From Roseibium sediminicola (GTDB lineage Bacteria; Pseudomonadota; Alphaproteobacteria; Rhizobiales; Stappiaceae): a stretch of 64,000 nucleotides of DNA. The stretch covers positions 1-64,000 of the forward strand of contig NZ_JALNMJ010000009.1 in assembly GCF_023156505.1 (NCBI RefSeq). Reading direction: 5' to 3'. Positions within the stretch are counted from its first letter, which is position 1. Each line of letters begins with the position of its first letter. Below are positions 47,571 to 57,569 of the stretch, piece after piece. The notes beneath the pieces are model-generated. The model had not been told where the DNA came from, searched no databases, and saw only the letters and a program-made list of their open reading frames with translations. Made by a program: the position numbers and the translations under genes.

Positions 47571-48689
47571 TCAGACCCGCATCGGCATCAGCACGAACAG
47601 GCAGTCGTCGACCGTGTTGTCCTGGATGAGGGTCGGCGAGCCGCTGTCGGCCAGCCGGAACAGGGCGGTGTCGCTCGACAGCTGGTTGGCGATGTCGAGC
47701 AGGTAGCGGGAGTTGAAGCCGATTTCCAGATCTTCCGCTTCATATTCGACGGCCAGTTCTTCCGTCGCGCTGCCTGAATCCGGGTTGTTCACGGTCAGCA
47801 CCATGCGGCCTTCGGTGAGCGACAGCTTGACCGCGCGGCCGCGTTCGGAGGAGATCGTCGACACACGGTCGACGGCTTCCTTGAACTCGTCCCGGTCAAC
47901 GCGCATTTCCTTGTCGTTGCCCTGCGGGATCACCCGTCCGTAATCCGGGAACGTGCCGTCGATCAGCTTCGAGGTCAGGATCACGGAGGCCGTGGTCAGA
48001 CGGATCTTGGTGTCGGACAGTTCGACCTGGACATTGGCTTCCGGGTCTTCCAGCAGTTTCTGGATCTCGCCGACGGTCTTGCGCGGCACGATGATGCCCG
48101 GCATGCCCGCCGAGCCGGACGGCGCGGGCACTTCGGCCTGGGCCAGCCGGTGGCCGTCGGTCGCCACTGCACGGAACTGCTGGCCATTGGCCGTGTCGAC
48201 CGTGTGCAGGTAGATCCCGTTCAGATAATAGCGGGTCTCCTCGGTGGAGATCGCGAACTGGGTGGTATCGATCAGCTTGCGGATGTCGGCCGCCGTCAGG
48301 GAGAAACCGTGGCTGAAATCGCCTGCGGTCAGGTCCGGGAAGTCGGTCTCCGGCAGCATCTGCAAGGTGAATCTCGACCGGCCGGCGCGGATTTCCAGCG
48401 TGGCATTGTCACCGGTGGTTTCCAGAACCACCTGGGAACCCTCCGGCAGCTTGCGCACGATGTCGTAGAACATGTGCGCCGGCACCGTGGTCGCGCCCGG
48501 CATTTCGATCATCGCCGGCACGCTCTCGACGATTTCAAGGTCGAGGTCGGTGGCCTTCAGGTTGATCGCGCCGCCATCGGCCCGAAGCAGAACGTTGGAC
48601 AGGATGGGAATGGTGTTCCGGCGTTCGACCACCCGGTGAACATGGGTCAAGGACTTGAGGAGGTCGGTCCGCTCGAGGGTCGCTTTCAT
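47571..48689 (-). CDS. dnaN: DNA polymerase III beta subunit (sliding clamp)
   Basis: DnaN of 372 aa, the ring-shaped processivity clamp. Three clamp domains are recognisable: N-terminal MKATLERTDLLKSLTHVHRVVERRNTIPIL, central TEETRYYLNGIYLH and ATDGHRLAQAE, and the C-terminal hydrophobic-pocket region ending FVLMPMRV. It lies 170 nt downstream of dnaA, separated by a strong terminator hairpin, so dnaN probably has its own promoter. Confidence 0.97.
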   Translation of the reverse strand: MKATLERTDLLKSLTHVHRVVERRNTIPILSNVLLRADGGAINLKATDLDLEIVESVPAMIEMPGATTVPAHMFYDIVRKLPEGSQVVLETTGDNATLEIRAGRSRFTLQMLPETDFPDLTAGDFSHGFSLTAADIRKLIDTTQFAISTEETRYYLNGIYLHTVDTANGQQFRAVATDGHRLAQAEVPAPSGSAGMPGIIVPRKTVGEIQKLLEDPEANVQVELSDTKIRLTTASVILTSKLIDGTFPDYGRVIPQGNDKEMRVDRDEFKEAVDRVSTISSERGRAVKLSLTEGRMVLTVNNPDSGSATEELAVEYEAEDLEIGFNSRYLLDIANQLSSDTALFRLADSGSPTLIQDNTVDDCLFVLMPMRV

Positions 48690-48803
48690 TCACTCGTTCC
48701 GTACTCATGAAAGGCCGGACGGAAGGCCCGGCAAACTGGATTTTTTTAAAGCTCCGGAGTGGAGCGGGGGGACGACACTGCCCTTAACTCGGCGCAAAAG
48801 CAA

Positions 48804-48828
48804 GGGGGCGTTCCGCCGGAACGCCCCC
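48804..48828 (-). terminator. Terminator downstream of dnaA
   Basis: Perfect 11-bp stem GGGGGCGTTCC (48804-48814) / GGAACGCCCCC (48818-48828) with a 3-nt loop. On the minus strand it is followed by TTGCTTTTGC. It lies 31 nt after the dnaA stop and before dnaN. Confidence 0.8.
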
Positions 48829-48859
48829 AATTTTGGTCGAATATCGTGGAATTTAACCC

Positions 48860-50416
48860 TTAGGCGTCGAGCATGCGTTTCAGCAGCTCAAGCTCCTGCG
48901 CGAGAGAGTAATCCGCGCGCGCCATTTCCTCGATCTTACGTACCGCGTGCAGCACCGTTGTGTGATCCCGGTTGCCGAAGCGGCGGCCGATTTCCGGCAG
49001 TGAGCGCGGTGTCATCACCTTGGCCAGATACATGGCGATCTGGCGCGGGCGCACGATCGTCCGGGTGCGGCGGGCCGACAGGAGATCCGCCTTGGTGACA
49101 TTATAATGCTTCGAGACCACCCGCTGAATGTCCTCGATCTTGACCCGGCGCGGTTCGCTGGAGCGCACCAGATCGCGCAGGGTCATTTCCGCCATTTCCT
49201 GGGTGATCGGCTGGTTGGTCAGCTGGTTATGCGCGATCAACCTGTTGAGAGCACCTTCCAGGTCGCGGCCCGAAGAAGCCACGTGACGGGCAACATAGTC
49301 CAGAACACCGTCCGGCACGTCGAATTGAGGATAGGATCTGCGGGCCGCCTCGACGCGCGACACAAGGATGTTGCGGCGCAGGGAGAAATCCGGTTCCTGG
49401 ATGCCGACCACGAGACCGCCGGACAGGCGCGAGCGCACCCGGTCGTCGAGCGTGTCGAGTTCGGAGGGGGCGCGGTCGGCCGCCACGATCACCTGGCGCG
49501 CGCCGTCGATCAGCGCGTTCAGCGTGTGGCAGAATTCCTGCTGCACCTGTTTGCCGTGCAGGAACTGCATGTCGTCGATGAGCAGCAGGTCGATCGTGCG
49601 CAGGTTCTCCTTGAACGCCAGCGCCGACTGGGACTTCAGGGCCGCCACGAACTTGTACATGAAGTGCTCGGCCGTGAGGTAGAGCACCTTGCGGCCGCCG
49701 GCACGCGCTTTGGCGGCCACGGCCTGCATCAGATGGGTCTTGCCGAGACCGACGGACGCATGCAGGTAAAGCGGGTTGAAGGTGACAGCGCCGCCTGCGG
49801 CGACCTGACGGGCCGCGGCCAGAGCCAGGTTGTTGGACTCGCCTTCGACAAAGGTCTCGAACGTGTATTTCGGGTCCAGAGCCGCGCCCTGAAGCACATC
49901 ACGGGCGCTGTCGGATCCGGTATCGCCGCGGCCAAGCGCAACGGCTGCGGTCGCGGCCTGGGCCCGGGTCACCTGGGCAGCGTCGGACAGGGAGTCCGCA
50001 CGGCTGTCGGCAGCAATCGGCTGAGCGCCCTGCGGGCCGGTCAGGCTGGGTTTGGCGACCGGCGTCTGGCGCGGCCGGATAGCGCCGCGAACCGTCAGCT
50101 CAATCCGGTGAACGTTGTCGCATTCACGCTGCCACAGGCCCATCAGCTGGTCGTTGTAATTGTTCTGGATCCACTGCTTCAAAAACCGGGTGGGAACGGA
50201 CAGACGTACAGTGCCGTCCTGGTGTTCCTCGAGGTCTACTCGCGCAAACCAGCTGGTAAAAACATCGTCGCCCAATTCCGCGCGAAGCTGCTTTTTCACC
50301 CGTTTCCAATGTTCGGAGCCGCCTGCCTCCTGAACCTGCATATCATCTGCCTCCTGTACATGTGAAGAACAGTCCGCCACAGCTTGTTCTTCGACGCCTT
50401 GCTGCTTTTGCAGCAT
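48860..50416 (-). CDS. dnaA: Chromosomal replication initiator DnaA
   Basis: DnaA of 518 aa. Domain I is at about 35-120 ([21 protein letters not shown]). A variable linker, domain II, runs to about 185. The AAA+ domain III has Walker [12 protein letters not shown] and Walker [14 protein letters not shown]. The C-terminal DnaA-box-binding HTH is domain IV, with the signature [17 protein letters not shown]. An AAGGGACA ribosome-binding site precedes the ATG. The N-terminal 30 residues before domain I are longer than in E. coli. A rhodanese gene separates it from rpsT upstream. Confidence 0.97.
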   Translation of the reverse strand: MLQKQQGVEEQAVADCSSHVQEADDMQVQEAGGSEHWKRVKKQLRAELGDDVFTSWFARVDLEEHQDGTVRLSVPTRFLKQWIQNNYNDQLMGLWQRECDNVHRIELTVRGAIRPRQTPVAKPSLTGPQGAQPIAADSRADSLSDAAQVTRAQAATAAVALGRGDTGSDSARDVLQGAALDPKYTFETFVEGESNNLALAAARQVAAGGAVTFNPLYLHASVGLGKTHLMQAVAAKARAGGRKVLYLTAEHFMYKFVAALKSQSALAFKENLRTIDLLLIDDMQFLHGKQVQQEFCHTLNALIDGARQVIVAADRAPSELDTLDDRVRSRLSGGLVVGIQEPDFSLRRNILVSRVEAARRSYPQFDVPDGVLDYVARHVASSGRDLEGALNRLIAHNQLTNQPITQEMAEMTLRDLVRSSEPRRVKIEDIQRVVSKHYNVTKADLLSARRTRTIVRPRQIAMYLAKVMTPRSLPEIGRRFGNRDHTTVLHAVRKIEEMARADYSLAQELELLKRMLDA

Positions 50417-50496
50417 TATGATGTCCCTTTTGGGACGGTTATTGGATTGGCGAAGGGGTGTATACCCGTCGCCGGTCCCTGCTCGAGGCAGGGTTT

Positions 50497-50937
50497 CTAA
50501 CTCTGAATCCAGGGCAGCCCGGCGGCCTTCCAGCCGGACTGGTGTCCACGGTGCCCCGCCTCATCGAGGGGGCCTTCGAAACCGTCAGAAATATTGAAGC
50601 ACTGCGTGTAGCCAATCTGTGTCATGGCGATCGCCGCCGCCTGGCTCCGTGCTCCGGAGCGGCACAAGAAATAGATTGGCGCGCTTTGGTCAAGTCCTTT
50701 TTTGACCAAGAGGTCCGAAACGGATTTTGCGAAGTCCGGATTGGCGCCGGTCGAAGGAAAGCTTTGCCATTCCGCCAGGACGGGTTCCTTGCCGATCGGC
50801 CGCAGATCGGGGAGACCGACAAAGGCCCATTCCGCCTGCGTGCGCACATCGACCAGGACAGCTTTTTCCTGTCCGGAAAGCTCGTTGAAAGCCTCCTGCG
50901 CAGTCACATTGCCAGCATATCCGTTGTGAAATTGCAA
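50497..50937 (-). CDS. Rhodanese-domain protein
   Basis: A single rhodanese domain of about 146 aa with the active-site loop CRSGARS (catalytic Cys) and the flanking [13 protein letters not shown] motif. It should transfer or bind persulfide sulfur in the cytoplasm. The natural substrate is unknown. I put the start at a TTG (50937) with GGGGG six bases upstream; the longer form would begin with a TTG at 50952 that has no ribosome-binding site. It lies between rpsT and dnaA, in the same direction and 80 nt before dnaA. A 7-bp hairpin overlaps its leader. Confidence 0.85.
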   Translation of the reverse strand: MQFHNGYAGNVTAQEAFNELSGQEKAVLVDVRTQAEWAFVGLPDLRPIGKEPVLAEWQSFPSTGANPDFAKSVSDLLVKKGLDQSAPIYFLCRSGARSQAAAIAMTQIGYTQCFNISDGFEGPLDEAGHRGHQSGWKAAGLPWIQS

Positions 50938-50949
50938 AACCGCCCCCTT

Positions 50950-50968
50950 CAATAGCGAAAAGCTATTG
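50950..50968 (-). repeat. Inverted repeat in the rhodanese gene leader
   Basis: Perfect 7-bp arms CAATAGC / GCTATTG with a 5-nt spacer, immediately upstream of (or overlapping) the TTG start of the rhodanese gene. It could be an operator, for example of an ArsR-type sulfur regulator, or an RNA hairpin that limits translation. Confidence 0.45.
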
Positions 50969-51037
50969 ATGCAAAGTACATATGAAGTTTTAGAGAAGAA
51001 GGATTTAGTCTAGATCGCCGCTAAGCGCCGCTAGGGT

Positions 51038-51057
51038 TGAATACATTATTGTATTCA
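51038..51057. repeat. Operator-like palindrome TGAATACA-N4-TGTATTCA
   Basis: Perfect 8-bp inverted repeat with a 4-nt spacer in the non-coding region between rpsT and the rhodanese gene, about 100 nt before the latter. The symmetry and size fit a dimeric regulator binding site. The regulator is unknown. Confidence 0.5.
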
Positions 51058-51529
51058 TTCAGCGGGTTAGAGGCCGAGTGCTCAGTGGTGTATCGATTAG
51101 ACTTATTCATTTTTGATCCAAGCACCGTTTTTAGGTTGTTCGCTGGTCTTCGCCGCCAGCCGTATTGTTAATATACAGACCGCGACCGGTGGAGCAACCA
51201 CGTGTTTTCCCGGATCGCGGAAACAGCCGGTTTCGACCCCTGTTTCGGGGATTATTGCCGTCCTTCTGACGAGCGAACTAATGCTTTTTGAAGCAATGAC
51301 TTTTTGCCTTGCGGGCCTGTGTCATAATTCAAAAAGCCAGATTTTAAAAAAAAAATCAGAACCGACAGCTTGACTCGTTCCGAATCCGTATCGATTGGCC
51401 TGGCTCAAGCCTACATGTGCGCAAATCATTGGAAAATATCAGCTTTTTATGACAGCATAATACTCGGTAGAAATTGCAATATTGCCCGTTCTGGTTGCTG
51501 ATTTCGGTCATCCACAAAATTGCATGGCT

Positions 51530-51562
51530 AAAAAAAACCCGGCACGAAGGCCGGGTCTTTTT
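51530..51562 (-). terminator. Rho-independent terminator of rpsT
   Basis: Stem ACCCGGC (51537-51543) / GCCGGGT (51550-51556) with a 6-nt loop. On the minus strand a run of T residues follows (51530-51537 are A on the plus strand). About 20-45 nt after the rpsT stop. Confidence 0.88.
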
Positions 51563-51583
51563 AACGGTGATGTGACGGAGGTT

Positions 51584-51850
51584 TTAAGCGCCAAGTGCCT
51601 TGATACGGGCATTGAGACGGGAAACCTTCCGCGAGGCCGTGTTGGCGTGCATCACGCCCTTGGACGCGGCGCGCATGATTTCCGGCTGTGCGGCCTTGAA
51701 GGCTTCGCTGGCAACAGCCTGGTCGCCGGAGGCGATTGCCTCTTCAACCTGGCGCAGATAGGTGCGCACGCGGCTGCGGCGAGCTTTGTTCGTGGCCGTC
51801 CGGCGGGCAATCTTGCGGGCCGCCTTCTTGGCCGATGGTGTGTTGGCCAT
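51584..51850 (-). CDS. rpsT: 30S ribosomal protein S20
   Basis: S20 of 88 aa, a small basic helical-bundle protein that binds 16S rRNA early in 30S assembly. The N terminus [18 protein letters not shown] and the motif [21 protein letters not shown] are diagnostic. It is a single gene with its own terminator, in the usual alphaproteobacterial neighbourhood upstream of dnaA. Confidence 0.97.
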   Translation of the reverse strand: MANTPSAKKAARKIARRTATNKARRSRVRTYLRQVEEAIASGDQAVASEAFKAAQPEIMRAASKGVMHANTASRKVSRLNARIKALGA

Positions 51851-52012
51851 GGGCTCAATCCTGATCGGTAATTGGGACTAGTGTCCGGTGGCGATCGGGA
51901 CCAAAGCGCAAAAGCAGCAAGACCCGATCAAAAAACAACGGCGGCGGAAAACCGCCACCGATTGGGCGCTGCTTATAATCGCGTGTGCGCCTGCCGTCAA
52001 CGGCTTTGTCGT

Positions 52013-52786
52013 CTATTTGTTACGGAAATCCGGAGAACGCTTTTCGGTGAAGGCGGTCATGCCCTCATTCTGGTCCTCCAGAGCGAACAGAGCCTGGAAG
52101 ACGCGCCGCTCGAAGCGGACCCCTTCGGAGAGGGTCGTTTCATAGGCCCGGTCGACACTCTCCTTGGCCATCATCACCACCGGCAGCGAGAAATCGGCGA
52201 TCTTGTCGGCCGCCTTCAGCGCTTCTTCCAGAAGGTCGTCCGCCGGGACGATCCGGCTGACCAGACCGCTGCGTTCGGCTTCCTCGGCATCCATCATCCG
52301 TCCGGTCAGCACCATTTCCATGGCTTTCGACTTGCCGACAAACCGGGTCAGCCGCTGGGTGCCGCCGGCGCCGGGAATAACCCCGAGCGTGATTTCCGGC
52401 TGGCCGAACTTGGCCGTGTCCGCCGCGATGATGAAGTCGCACAGCATGGCGAGCTCGCAGCCGCCGCCGAGCGCGTAGCCCGCGACCGCCGCAATAATCG
52501 GTTTGCGGTTGCGCGAGACCCGGTCAAACGGCGTGATCAGATCGGTCTGGTAGGCGCTGGCAAAATTATGCGGCTGCATCTCCTTGATATCGGCACCGGC
52601 CGCGAAGGCCTTCTCCGAGCCGGTGATGACGACGCAGCCGATCCGTTCATCGGCGTCGAAGCCGTCCAGGGCCGTGCCGAGTTCGGCGATCAGCGCCGAA
52701 TTCAGCGCGTTCAGCGCCTTCGGCCGGTCCAGCGTGATCAGTCCGACCTTACCGCGTTTTTCGACCCGGATGTTCTCATATCCCAT
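52013..52786 (-). CDS. Enoyl-CoA hydratase (crotonase family)
   Basis: A 257-aa crotonase-fold enzyme, probably adding water to 2-enoyl-CoA in fatty-acid beta-oxidation. The oxyanion-hole segment [10 protein letters not shown], the [19 protein letters not shown] motif and the catalytic glutamate region [20 protein letters not shown] are all intact, as in EchA/PaaF-type short-chain hydratases. Single gene between rpsT and mutM, a placement seen in many alphaproteobacteria. Chain-length preference cannot be deduced from sequence. Confidence 0.92.
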   Translation of the reverse strand: MGYENIRVEKRGKVGLITLDRPKALNALNSALIAELGTALDGFDADERIGCVVITGSEKAFAAGADIKEMQPHNFASAYQTDLITPFDRVSRNRKPIIAAVAGYALGGGCELAMLCDFIIAADTAKFGQPEITLGVIPGAGGTQRLTRFVGKSKAMEMVLTGRMMDAEEAERSGLVSRIVPADDLLEEALKAADKIADFSLPVVMMAKESVDRAYETTLSEGVRFERRVFQALFALEDQNEGMTAFTEKRSPDFRNK

Positions 52787-52929
52787 TTGCCCGCTCCCAA
52801 GAGTGGTTTCTGCCGCAAGACGGGTCCCACGAGTGGTGCGCGGGGCCGGGTCGCCGCAGAGCCTAACAATTGAATTCTATGCGCCATGCCTAGCCGACCC
52901 GCGGCGGCACTGCAAGCTTGGCCAATGGG

Positions 52930-53823
52930 TCAGGTCTGACAGGCGGGGCAATAGAATGTCGACCGGTTCGACTGGACCAGGCGGGCGACCTTGCCGATGC
53001 AGCCTGGCGTGCGGCAGGCCTCTCCCTCGCGGTCATAGACGGCAAACGAATGCTGGAAATAACCGAGGGTGCCGTCCGCTTGCGTGTGGTCGCGCAGGGA
53101 AGAACCGCCGGCGCGAATGGCCTCTTCCAGGGTTTCCCGGATATTGTCCGCCAGCACCACCGCTTTTCTGGTCGGGCGCCCGGATTTGCTTACCAGGGTG
53201 CCGGCGGCCCGTTCCGGGCTCAGGCCCGTTCGCCAAAGGGCTTCGCAGACATAGATATTGCCGAGGCCGGCAATCAGTTTCTGATTGAGCAGGGCCGCCT
53301 TGAGGTTGGTTTTGCGGCCGGCAAACAGCCGCGCCAGGGTGTCACCGCTCAGATCGTTGCCGAGCGGCTCCAGGCCGAGATCGCGGAAATAGGGATGCTC
53401 GGCAAGGGCGGGACGGGCAACGAGATCCATGAAACCGAACCGGCGCGGATCGTTATATAGAACACGCGCGCTGCCGCCGTCGGCCGTTTCCAGATGAAAG
53501 ACAACGTGGTCGTGTTTCGGATCCTTGCCGCGGGCATGGGCGAACCGGCCCGGCGTGTCCGCCGCAAGATCGTTTTCAATCCGAAACGATCCCGACATGC
53601 CCAGATGCATGATCAGGACCTCGCCGCTGTCGATATCGCCGAGCAGGTATTTCGACCGGCGCGACAGCGCGGTCAGGCGCCGTCCGGCAAGGCGATTTGA
53701 AAAGCCGTCCGGGAACGGGAAGCGCAGGTCGGCGCGGTTCTGGTCGACCTTTGTGATCAGCGCGCCTTCGAATGTCGGCGCCAGGCCGCGTTTGACGGTT
53801 TCCACTTCCGGCAATTCCGGCAT
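52930..53823 (-). CDS. mutM: Formamidopyrimidine-DNA glycosylase
   Basis: MutM/Fpg of 297 aa, the base-excision glycosylase/AP lyase for 8-oxoguanine. After Met removal the N terminus is [13 protein letters not shown], giving the catalytic Pro1 and Glu2. This fixes the start at 53823, not six codons earlier. A helix-two-turn-helix region ([20 protein letters not shown]) and a C-terminal zinc finger (CRTPGC ... FYCPACQ) bind DNA. It is divergent from ubiE, the arrangement common in alphaproteobacteria. Confidence 0.96.
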   Translation of the reverse strand: MPELPEVETVKRGLAPTFEGALITKVDQNRADLRFPFPDGFSNRLAGRRLTALSRRSKYLLGDIDSGEVLIMHLGMSGSFRIENDLAADTPGRFAHARGKDPKHDHVVFHLETADGGSARVLYNDPRRFGFMDLVARPALAEHPYFRDLGLEPLGNDLSGDTLARLFAGRKTNLKAALLNQKLIAGLGNIYVCEALWRTGLSPERAAGTLVSKSGRPTRKAVVLADNIRETLEEAIRAGGSSLRDHTQADGTLGYFQHSFAVYDREGEACRTPGCIGKVARLVQSNRSTFYCPACQT

Positions 53824-54000
53824 GGCAGGTCTGGTCTCCATTCACAATGCGCGCTATAGGCCTGCGGCATATGGTTTTGCATGGCCGGCAACGATAGCGC
53901 TTGGCCGGGGCTTGTACTATGGTCCGGCCACTTTGCAGACAGATATTATTGACGATCCGCTTCGCTCGCGCGTGAGCAAGCAGATCCTGGAGGCGTATTC

Positions 54001-54804
54001 ATGACCCAGCAGACGCAGGGCCAAACAGGCAAGGGCAGCCGGGCACCGGAAGACATGCCGACGAGCTTCGGCTTCACCAAGGTCGCCGAAGGTCGCAAGC
54101 AGGCTCTGGTGGATGATGTCTTCCACAAGGTCGCCGAACGCTATGACCTGATGAACGACATGATGTCCGGCGGTTTCCACCGGGTCTGGAAAGACGCCAT
54201 GGTGTCCTTTCTGGCGCCACCCAAGTCGGCCGTCTCCGGCTGGCGGCTGCTGGATGTCGCAGGTGGCACCGGCGACATTGCCACGCGGGTGGTCGAGCGC
54301 TCCGGAAAGGCCGTGAAGGCGACAGTCTGCGACATCAACGAATCCATGCTCCAGGTTGGCCGCGACCGCGCCGAGAAGGCGGGTCTTTCCGACCTGATCA
54401 CCTTTTCTCAAGGCAATGCCGAAGAACTGCCCTTCGCGGACAAAAGCTTCGACGCCTACACGATCGCCTTCGGCATCCGCAACGTGCCGGATATCCCGAA
54501 GGCGCTGCGCGAGGCGCGCCGGGTGCTGAAACGCGGCGGCCGCTTCCTGTGCCTGGAATTTTCCGACGTGGATGTTCCGGTGCTGGACAAGGTCTATGAC
54601 GCGTTCTCCTTCAACGCGATCCCGAAAATGGGCCAATGGGTGACCGGCGACGGCGATCCTTACCAGTATCTGGTGGAATCGATCCGCAAGTTTCCGAACC
54701 AGGAGCGTTTCGCCGACATGATCCGCGAAGCCGGCTTCGAGCGGGTGGGTTTCCGCAATTATTCCGGAGGCATCGCCGCCCTTCATCACGGCTGGAAATT
54801 CTGA
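54001..54804 (+). CDS. ubiE: Ubiquinone/menaquinone biosynthesis C-methyltransferase UbiE
   Basis: UbiE of 267 aa, the SAM-dependent C-methyltransferase of ubiquinone synthesis. The UbiE signature 1 region is [21 protein letters not shown] motif I is [12 protein letters not shown], and the second signature region is [17 protein letters not shown], followed by YNYSGG-like [15 protein letters not shown]. It is followed after 3 nt by ubiB, so the two are coexpressed. Confidence 0.96.
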   Translation: MTQQTQGQTGKGSRAPEDMPTSFGFTKVAEGRKQALVDDVFHKVAERYDLMNDMMSGGFHRVWKDAMVSFLAPPKSAVSGWRLLDVAGGTGDIATRVVERSGKAVKATVCDINESMLQVGRDRAEKAGLSDLITFSQGNAEELPFADKSFDAYTIAFGIRNVPDIPKALREARRVLKRGGRFLCLEFSDVDVPVLDKVYDAFSFNAIPKMGQWVTGDGDPYQYLVESIRKFPNQERFADMIREAGFERVGFRNYSGGIAALHHGWKF

Positions 54805-54807
54805 TCG

Positions 54808-56388
54808 ATGGCGCTTCCGGTAATGCCTTTCCTCCGCCTGATGCGGGCGGGCTTCGTGATGGCGCGCGAAGGCGTGTTCGGCCTGGTGCATCTGCCGGAT
54901 CTTCCGGCCGCGCCGCGCCTGGGCATCGCCATGGCACGCCTTTTGGAGCGGCGAGCCGTGCGTAACAAGAGTGCGGACCTGCGCCTGTCGGACGCGCTCA
55001 ACAAGCTCGGTCCGTCATACGTCAAGCTCGGCCAGTTCCTGGCGACACGCGCGGATGTGGTCGGCAAGGACGCCGCGCGCGAACTCTCCGCCCTTCAGGA
55101 TCGTCTGCCCGCCTTCGACCATGAAGCTGCCCGGGCAACGATTGCCGATCAGCTGGGCAAGCCCGTCGACGAGGTGTTTGTAGACTTCGGCGAAGCCGTG
55201 GCGGCGGCCTCGATTGCCCAGGTGCATCCTGCGATCATCCGCGACAAGGACGGCTTTGAACAGAAAGTGGCCGTGAAGGTACTGCGCCCCGGCGTCTCGC
55301 GCAGGTTCCAGCGCGACCTTCAAAGCTATTACCTGGTCGCCCGCCTGGCCGAACGGTTTCATCCGCCGTCGCGGCGCCTGCGCCCGGTGGCCGTCGTCGA
55401 CACGCTGGCCCAGTCCGTTGCCATGGAAATGGATTTCCGGCTTGAGGCGGCAGCGCTGTCCGAGATGGCTGAAAATACTGCCGAGGACCCGGGCTTCCGG
55501 GTGCCGGAGGTCGACTGGCTGCGCACCGCCAAGGGTGTGCTGACCATGGAATGGATCGACGGCCGCAAGATGTCCGATGTCGATGGCCTCAAGGAAGACG
55601 GGCACGATCTGGAGGCCCTTGGCGCGGCCGTGATCCAGAGTTTCCTTCGCCACACGCTGCGCGACGGCTTCTTTCATGCCGACATGCATCAGGGCAACCT
55701 TTTCGTCGAGCCGGACGGCACCCTGGTCGCTGTCGATTTCGGCATCATCGGCCGTCTCAACACCCGTGAACGCCGGTTCCTGGCCGAGATCCTGTTTGGC
55801 TTCATCACCCGCAACTACCGGCGGGTGGCCGAAGTCCATTTCGAGGCCGGCTACGTGCCGGCCAACCAGGACGTCGACATGTTCGCCCAGGCCATTCGGG
55901 CGATCGGCGAGCCGATCCACGGGCATGACGCCAGCGAAATCTCGATGGCGCGCCTGCTGACGCAGCTCTTCGAGGTCACCGAGCTGTTCGAAATGCGCAC
56001 CCAGACCCAGCTGATCATGCTGCAAAAGACCATGGTCGTGGTCGAAGGGGTCGCCCGCTCGCTCAATCCGAACCTGGACATGTGGCGCACTGCCGAGCCG
56101 GTCGTCGGCAGCTGGATCAAGGACAATCTCGGACCCGCCGGCAAGCTGCGCGACGCCGGCGATGCCCTGAGCGCCCTGGCCAGGATCGCCAACGACCTGC
56201 CGTTTTTCGCTGACCGCATCGGCCGCATGTCGGAAGAGCTGGAACAGATGACCATGTCCGGTCTTCGTTTCGACGAGGCGACAGCCGAAGCAATCGGCAA
56301 GGCGGAGGCGCGCCACAGCCGGTCGGGCCGGGCGGCGCTCTGGGTGATCGCTCTCTGTGCAGTCGCCTCGGTCTATCTGCTCGCCTGA
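54808..56388 (+). CDS. ubiB: Ubiquinone biosynthesis accessory kinase-like protein UbiB
   Basis: UbiB of 526 aa, an ABC1/ADCK-type atypical kinase fold needed for ubiquinone production. The family KxGQ region is GPSYVKLGQFLATRAD. The nucleotide-binding AAASIAQVH segment, EMDFRLEAAALSEM, and the catalytic FHADMHQGNLFV and VDFGIIGRL motifs are intact. One C-terminal transmembrane helix (about 508-525, ALWVIALCAVASVYLLA) anchors it to the inner membrane. The gene usually found next, coaBC, is replaced here by an unrelated binding-protein gene. Confidence 0.95.
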   Translation: MALPVMPFLRLMRAGFVMAREGVFGLVHLPDLPAAPRLGIAMARLLERRAVRNKSADLRLSDALNKLGPSYVKLGQFLATRADVVGKDAARELSALQDRLPAFDHEAARATIADQLGKPVDEVFVDFGEAVAAASIAQVHPAIIRDKDGFEQKVAVKVLRPGVSRRFQRDLQSYYLVARLAERFHPPSRRLRPVAVVDTLAQSVAMEMDFRLEAAALSEMAENTAEDPGFRVPEVDWLRTAKGVLTMEWIDGRKMSDVDGLKEDGHDLEALGAAVIQSFLRHTLRDGFFHADMHQGNLFVEPDGTLVAVDFGIIGRLNTRERRFLAEILFGFITRNYRRVAEVHFEAGYVPANQDVDMFAQAIRAIGEPIHGHDASEISMARLLTQLFEVTELFEMRTQTQLIMLQKTMVVVEGVARSLNPNLDMWRTAEPVVGSWIKDNLGPAGKLRDAGDALSALARIANDLPFFADRIGRMSEELEQMTMSGLRFDEATAEAIGKAEARHSRSGRAALWVIALCAVASVYLLA

Positions 56389-56572
56389 TGGCTGCGACGG
56401 TGTCCGGCTTCGCGGCCGGGCGCATTGTATCAATTCAAATTATGGGTGTGTGGTTTTGGGGCGGTGACCTTAGGTTTCTGTGCCGCCCGACTTGATTTCT
56501 GTAAACTGACCCAACGTCATTCGCGCTGGGCAGTGGCAATCGCTTGAATTTTCTCAAGGTGTTTTTGTTCTT

Positions 56573-57550
56573 ATGTTTTGCGATTCGATGAAGGGCCTCT
56601 GTCTGGCGCTGGTGCTTTTGCTTGTGGCGATGCCGGCGCATGCCAAGGGCAAACGGTTCGCCATCATTCCCCACAGTGTCACGGACGGCAATTTCATTGC
56701 CGCGTTCGAAGGGGTTAAGCAGGCGGCAGAAATCGGCGGGGACGAGGTTTTTTTTCTTGGCGCCCCGGACATTGCACATGCGCTTGGGCAGATCCAGGCC
56801 TTGCAGCAGGCGCTCGACCTCAACGTCGATGGCATCGGCTTTGCACCCCTGAATGCCGCCCCTGTGCTACAGAGCCCGGTATTCGAGGAACTGCGCCGGC
56901 GCGGCATTCCGCTTGTGCTGTTTGAATCGGACTTTCCCCAGGAACACCGGATCATGCGCGAGGGTTTTGTCGGCACCGACGGAGTTGAAATGGGCCGTGC
57001 GCTCGGCCGGCTTGCCAAACGCCTCCATCCCGGTGGCGGCGAAGTTCTCATCATTGCCGGTGAGGAAGGCCACGAAAGCATCAATCGCCGAATCCAGGGG
57101 GTCCGTCAGGCGCTGGGACTGCGTGCCGATACGAAAGGGGCGTCCCTGTGGCGGGAAAATGCGCGCTCGCCGCTTTATTCCGGCGGGGATTATGACCTGG
57201 CCCTGCAGCAGGTGAAGTTCGGCCTGGAAAACCCCGACGTCGACATCGTGATTGCCGCGGGCTGGTGGCCGCAAATGGCCAAGAACTACAAGCAGGTCAT
57301 CAACCCGTTTCAGAAGCAGCTGGCCAGCGGCAAGAAGATCATCATCAGCGGCGATGCATCGAAGCTGCAGCTTGATTATCTCGCACTCGGCCTCTCGCAG
57401 GGCAACGTTGCCCAGAACTTTTTCGCCATGGGGCAGCAGGTCTACTGGTCGCTTGTGCGGTTGAGCCGGGGCGAACGCCTGGTTCAGGACACGTTCTTCA
57501 CGCCGGTCAGGGTGCACATGGCCAGCTGCGGGGCAGTTGAGGCCTGCTGA
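56573..57550 (+). CDS. Periplasmic sugar-type substrate-binding protein (orphan)
   Basis: A 325-aa protein with a Sec signal peptide (about 1-25, ending PAHA) and a type-1 periplasmic-binding fold of the ribose/galactose group (RFAIIPHSVTDGNFIAAFEGV, GFVGTDGVEMGRALGRLA, GEVLIIAGEEGHESINRRIQGV). Such proteins deliver sugars or similar small molecules to ABC importers or chemoreceptors. No permease or ATPase gene is adjacent, so it works with distant components or as a sensor subunit. The start is uncertain between 56573 and an ATG at 56588. Ligand unknown. Confidence 0.82.
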   Translation: MFCDSMKGLCLALVLLLVAMPAHAKGKRFAIIPHSVTDGNFIAAFEGVKQAAEIGGDEVFFLGAPDIAHALGQIQALQQALDLNVDGIGFAPLNAAPVLQSPVFEELRRRGIPLVLFESDFPQEHRIMREGFVGTDGVEMGRALGRLAKRLHPGGGEVLIIAGEEGHESINRRIQGVRQALGLRADTKGASLWRENARSPLYSGGDYDLALQQVKFGLENPDVDIVIAAGWWPQMAKNYKQVINPFQKQLASGKKIIISGDASKLQLDYLALGLSQGNVAQNFFAMGQQVYWSLVRLSRGERLVQDTFFTPVRVHMASCGAVEAC

Positions 57551-57569
57551 ACACCTGGCTGATAGAAGC

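Larger units (their letters stand above)
50938..51529. other. Long intergenic region between rpsT and the rhodanese/dnaA genes
   Basis: About 590 nt, more AT-rich than its surroundings, without a credible gene. It holds the two palindromes listed separately (50950-50968, 51038-51057) and one DnaA-box-like 9-mer TCATCCACA (51508-51516). A 86-codon plus-strand ORF at 51113-51373 has no ribosome-binding site. A single weak DnaA box does not make it an origin, though the location beside dnaA makes it worth testing. Confidence 0.55.

Noticed and set aside
51113..51373. 86-codon plus-strand ORF between the rhodanese gene and rpsT
   Set aside because: No ribosome-binding site, unremarkable composition, and it ends in an A-rich slippery tract. 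Most likely non-coding.
51508..51516. DnaA-box-like TCATCCACA as evidence of oriC
   Set aside because: One single near-match without a cluster of boxes or an obvious DNA-unwinding element beside it; not enough to call an origin.
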